Positions 60,629 to 64,000 of a stretch of 64,000 nt of DNA are shown here, piece after piece. Made by a program: the position numbers and the translations under genes. The number at the start of each line of letters is the position of its first letter. Position 1 is the first letter of the stretch. The stretch spans positions 68,838,991 through 68,902,990 of the forward strand of contig NC_079149.1 of NCBI RefSeq assembly GCF_945859685.1. The letters run 5' to 3'. The stretch comes from Eupeodes corollae. Its lineage: Eukaryota > Arthropoda > Insecta > Diptera > Syrphidae. The notes under the pieces were generated by a model. That model saw only the letters and a program-made list of their open reading frames with translations, did not search any database and was not told where the DNA came from.

Positions 60629-60953
60629 TTTTAATTAAATAAATAAACTGGGTGGCGCTACAGTCCGTTAACGAACTAGGGCCTAGTGACTGACAACTCT
60701 CAACCATTCCTGTGTGCGAGTACTGTTGTCAGGGATTGAAGGGACCTACAGTTTTAAGCCTAATCCGAACGGACAATTTGAGAAGGCACTTTTCATGACT
60801 AGAATTACTTACTTCTTGGAGAATTTATCAATTCCTTGCCATAGGCAGTACCCGTGAAAAAAACTTAAGGTGGCATAGGCAGGGATCGAGCCTAAGACCC
60901 CTCGCATGACAGTCCAACACACTAACCATCATGCCACGGGTACTTTTAATTAA
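60629..60953. repeat. 10-bp target duplication of SINE S1 copy C
   Basis: TTTTAATTAA occurs at 60629-60638 and at 60944-60953, directly flanking the SINE. Confidence 0.85.
60639..60943 (-). mobile_element. tRNA-derived SINE S1, copy C (full length)
   Basis: Read on the minus strand from 60943: CCGTGGCATGATGGTTAGTG has box A (TGGCATGATGG), and GGTCTTAGGCTCGATCCC has box B (GGCTCGATCCC; consensus GGTTCRANNCC), the internal RNA polymerase III promoter of a tRNA-derived head of about 75 nt. A body of about 200 nt follows. The tail GGCCCTAGTTC...GGACTGTAGCGCCACC, then CAGTTTATTTATTT, is shared with the RTE-like LINE at 8696-8728. An exact target duplication flanks the copy. It is the best S1 copy in the window. 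Confidence 0.9.
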
Positions 60954-61004
60954 CATGCTTATAACTTAAATATCTACCCGTGCGAAGCCGGTACGGGCCG
61001 CTAG

Positions 61005-61960
61005 TTATATAATTTGTATTACTGATAATGAAATGTATACTTAATTATATAAATGTTCAGGTTCACGCCGAGATTATTGAAAAGATTAGAATTAGTATTT
61101 ACATAACTAAAAAAGAGATGCAATTATAATAAGCTTGAAACCAATGTCTAATTACACTAGTAGACAAAATTACGTTTTTTTGGTGTCCCACAAACAAGAT
61201 GTCTTTAGTTCGAATCCCACCTTTAAATTTTTCTATCACGTCAGGTTTTTAAAATATACTCCTTAAAATATCCCAAAAACAAAAAAAAACAGGCTTTTAA
61301 CCGGAACTTGAAACTCAAAATATCTCTAAACAATAACGATTAATGATGATTTTGCAAAAAAACATTTCTCTTTTAGATACAATTTAAATCATTTTAGTTT
61401 CTTACTAAGTTCCTAGAAATTCTAATTAATTATGATTTTTTGCTAGATTCTGTATAAAATTCTGAGCAAACCTTTAGTTATACATTCAAAATTTTAACAA
61501 ATAATTTTTTGACTTTTTTCGAATCCAAACTTTAAGTTTTAAAAATACCCGTTTTCAATTTTTTTATATAATTTAAAAATAGAATTGTTTAGGCAACAGA
61601 TTTGTTACAAGAAAAAAACTTACTTCCAAATCGTTTTGCCTTTTCTGTTGAAAACCGTTTTAGCACAAATAGTTAAGCATATTTAGATTCTTGTAAAACA
61701 GGTGAAATCTTTAAACTTTCACAGATTTATAGAATATTTTATAAAATAAAGAAATATTAAAGAAAGAAATTATAGATTTCGAAAACCATAACGGATTTTA
61801 TTGAAAAAAAAAAACTGCTTAAAAAATGTTGATAGCCCCAAAATACATGTTTTATCGAATTTTAAAAAGTAATATCTCAAAAACCTTACGTGATACATTA
61901 ATTTTAAAAGTGCAATTTCGTTGCGGAGAGAATACCTTGTCGACCAGTGTTATTTTTTAA
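61005..61960. other. AT-rich non-coding DNA
   Basis: No feature recognised. An isolated box B-like GTTCGAATCCCAC at about 61208 has no box A at the right distance. Confidence 0.5.
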
Positions 61961-61962
61961 AT

Positions 61963-63050
61963 TTCCATAGGAAGTTATTGTAATGGAACCGATTTTTTTA
62001 AATTGAAAATTTTGTCATTTCTTGACGTTTCAGGGACCTTGAAACGTCAAGAAATGTCAATAGTCGAAATAAAAGATTTTTATAAAGATGTTTGTGCATG
62101 CGTGTGATAGAGATATCGACTTCAAATGAATTTAGTTTTACAGATAACAAGGCAGAAAAATGTAGAAAGGAGTCTCAAGAAAATTGCGTATGTGGTTTTT
62201 TTTTACCGTGGCTGTTTAAAAAATGTGAAAATTTCGGTTAACCCTGAATATCTCATGAACCAAAAACGCAAGAGACTTGATAAAATTTTATATTATATAT
62301 TGTTATGTGATACAAAACAAATATATTTTTTGAAAAAATCCAATGAACGGAATTCACATCGAAAATTTTATGAGTACAAAATGATTTTATCTCCAAAACA
62401 ATTTTGTGCAACGAAAAATAAGGTTTTTAACATATGGGTAAAATTTTGAGAAAAATCGAATTGACGGTTTTTTTTATAAAAAATTAAAAACTCAAAAGAC
62501 AATTTAACAAAAGTTGGTAAAAATTGAATTTCGACTCAAATATCTTTTTAAAACTTAAAGATATTGGTTTTAAACTACTTTTAAAAAATATTGTTGTCAA
62601 CATGCTAGTAAAATTTTAAGAAAAATCTAATTGACATTTTTCCTTACAAAAAAAAAACTAAAAAAACAATACTAAAACTTGGTAAAAATATACTTTCATA
62701 CTTACATAGCTTTCCAAATATTAAAATTATTGTCTTCAAATTTTTTATTTCACAGAAAATATTATTTTCGATATTCAGTAGTTTTTTTTATAAGAACCTA
62801 ACATTCCTTTTTTCCTATTTGTAAAAATTTAAGAATTGATACTTAAATTTTTAGAAATTTATTGTCGACAAATATCAAAACTAGATTTTCAAGCTAAACT
62901 ATTTCTTTATATGGAAAATATTGTTTGTAATTTTAAAATTATTAAGAATTATTCATCAGACAACTTTCTTAACCTAATCCTACAAACTTTTAAGCAAGAC
63001 AAATTGACAGACGGGATGGAAAGTTACCAGAGTGGGTCGCACCCCAAGCT
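61963..63050 (+). repeat. Dispersed repeat family RA, copy 6 (near full length)
   Basis: The 5' end CCATAGGAAGTTATTGTAAT starts at about 61965. A 20-bp hairpin lies at 62013-62059. The ACGT microsatellite has largely decayed (GTTTGTGCATGCGTGTG near 62090-62106). Then follow the conserved 150-bp block, at least three internal units of about 170 bp (CTCAAATATCTTTTTAAAAC at about 62534) and the 3' end ATTGACAGACGGGATGGAAA, GTGGGTCGCACCCC near 63044. Confidence 0.83.
62013..62059. repeat. Hairpin inside RA copy 6
   Basis: TGTCATTTCTTGACGTTTCA (62013-62032) pairs with 62040-62059 at 19 of 20 positions, with a 7-nt loop. Copy 5 retains the half that includes the right arm. Confidence 0.75.
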
Positions 63051-64000
63051 CTTTATAAATGTAAGATTTCACCATTAATGTTAAAAAAAATGTTTGATAT
63101 GATTTAAAAATTTATTTTATTATATTTTTCAATTCAATTAATTATTTTAGAATTTTTTTTTGAAATTTCTAAAACAAAATCTCTGTGATTGTACTCTTAA
63201 AATTATATAGTACCTTTTATGACAAATAGAAAAACTGGCAGTCATTTATACTATTTCGTTAATTCATCTTTATTTTCTTACGTATTTTTTTAAATATTGA
63301 AAATTTTATTAATTTAATTCAAAACCTGACGCAAAATTTGTTTCACCTAAAATGTCAGTTACTAGTGAGAAGTTCATATGTTTTTAAAACACGATTGGAG
63401 TAGAATACGGAAATAGTAGAATACAGAAAATAAAAGATCTCATTAGTCGGGTTTCGAGCATCTGCTAAAAAATAAAAAATACAAATATTGTTCACAGTAA
63501 CCTATGACTATATTTGATTAAATTAATTTATTTTCGCTTTTCTTATTAATTTTAATTAATCAACAAAATAATTCCCAAACACCAGTAAAAAAAACACAAT
63601 CAATTTGACATTGGGTTTATATTGCTTTTATATCAACTTCCAATCGCACTTGTGTTTGATATGTCTCTCAAGTAATTTTAAGCATTTTACGATAAACCCA
63701 GTCTGATTTCAAATAACTGTATATAGTCATTAAGTTCGTCTAATTTGATTAAAGTGATGAAATTTAAATTATTCTCTTTTAACTCTACATTGCTGATACT
63801 GAAAGATCATGATGATTTTTTACTTGCCACTAATGGCCAGTATTGTATTTGTACAAAATTCTGGATTTTAATGAAGCATGACATTGCATTGGTAGAATAC
63901 CCTAGCCCCTACAATACAAACCATTGGGTCCATTGAGTCAAACTTGGAAGTTCAGGTTTTGAGTAGATTCTCGTTATGATTTTCTAAAAACTGCATACAG
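63051..64000. other. AT-rich non-coding DNA
   Basis: No feature recognised. Confidence 0.5.

Larger units (their letters stand above)
60192..61004 (+). mobile_element. Short Helitron with both ends, interrupted by a SINE
   Basis: The left end, CTACACTTATATTATAAAGA then GGAAAGATTTG (about 60193-60223), matches the well-known insect Helitron 5' terminus type (TCTATACTAATATTATAAAGAGG-like). The right end has the hairpin CCCGTGC...GGTACGGG (60977-60997), followed six bases later by CTAG (61001-61004), the Helitron 3' signature, then T. Between them lies only the C-terminus of the helicase, so this is an internally deleted copy. Without the SINE and its duplication it would be about 500 bp. Helitrons make no target duplication and none is seen. 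Confidence 0.82.

Noticed and set aside
61190..61225. Box B-like GTTCGAATCCCAC suggesting a tRNA gene
   Set aside because: No box A at the right distance, no cloverleaf can be drawn, and there is no complementary acceptor stem.
1..64000. LTR retrotransposons, endogenous viruses, CRISPR arrays, rRNA genes
   Set aside because: No long terminal direct repeats, gag/protease/integrase blocks, regular spaced repeats or conserved rRNA stretches were seen on either strand.

Overview
The window looks like AT-rich, gene-poor nuclear DNA of an insect, most likely a fly (Diptera). The basis is its base composition, long stretches without coding capacity, GT-AG style splice signals, and the mix of decayed mobile elements (Tc1/mariner, hAT, Helitron, several non-LTR retrotransposon clades, tRNA-derived SINEs). 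Nothing suggests a bacterium, phage or plasmid. The species cannot be named from the sequence alone.

Only one likely host coding exon is visible: a first coding exon at 28162-28471 (+). It has a polar, Asn/Thr-rich N-terminal tail, runs into the start of a membrane helix, and ends at a strong donor site. It resembles the N-terminus of a wunen/lipid phosphate phosphatase, but this is tentative. No further exon of that gene was recognised, so the sequence to the right is either a very long first intron or the gene continues outside the window.

Nearly everything else recognisable is a mobile element. From left to right: a Tc1-like transposon (926-2434); a LINE 3' end (2827-3229); a mariner (6892-7890); a LINE ORF2 split by an RTE-like LINE (8470-10654, insert 8680-9378); a LINE with an open 652-codon frame inserted into a second LINE (14660-17415); another copy of that second LINE (19490-20015); two RTE-like LINEs nested in opposite orientation (22330-24760); a repeat copy split by a composite SINE-bearing insert with a perfect 89-bp inverted repeat (24772-26240); SINE copies at 31571-31772 and 39311-39553; a hAT with an exact 8-bp target duplication (32116-33629); a nearly open LINE ORF2 on the minus strand (34148-37020); a LOA/I-like LINE with RNase H (49590-51690); a second, non-coding hAT (57054-58832); and a short Helitron with both ends that carries a SINE (60192-61004).

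Two themes stand out. First, nesting: at least five insertions lie inside older elements, and two of the inserts, plus both hATs, have target duplications readable by eye, so a relative age order can be worked out. Second, a dispersed repeat family (called RA here; six substantial copies plus fragments, up to about 1.2 kb) has conserved ends, an ACGT-type microsatellite, internal tandem units of about 170-175 bp and a 3'-terminal hairpin. Its layout recalls Helentron-associated elements such as DINE-1, but I cannot assign it. A tRNA-derived SINE family also shares its 3' tail with the RTE-like LINE in the same window, which suggests a LINE-SINE partnership.
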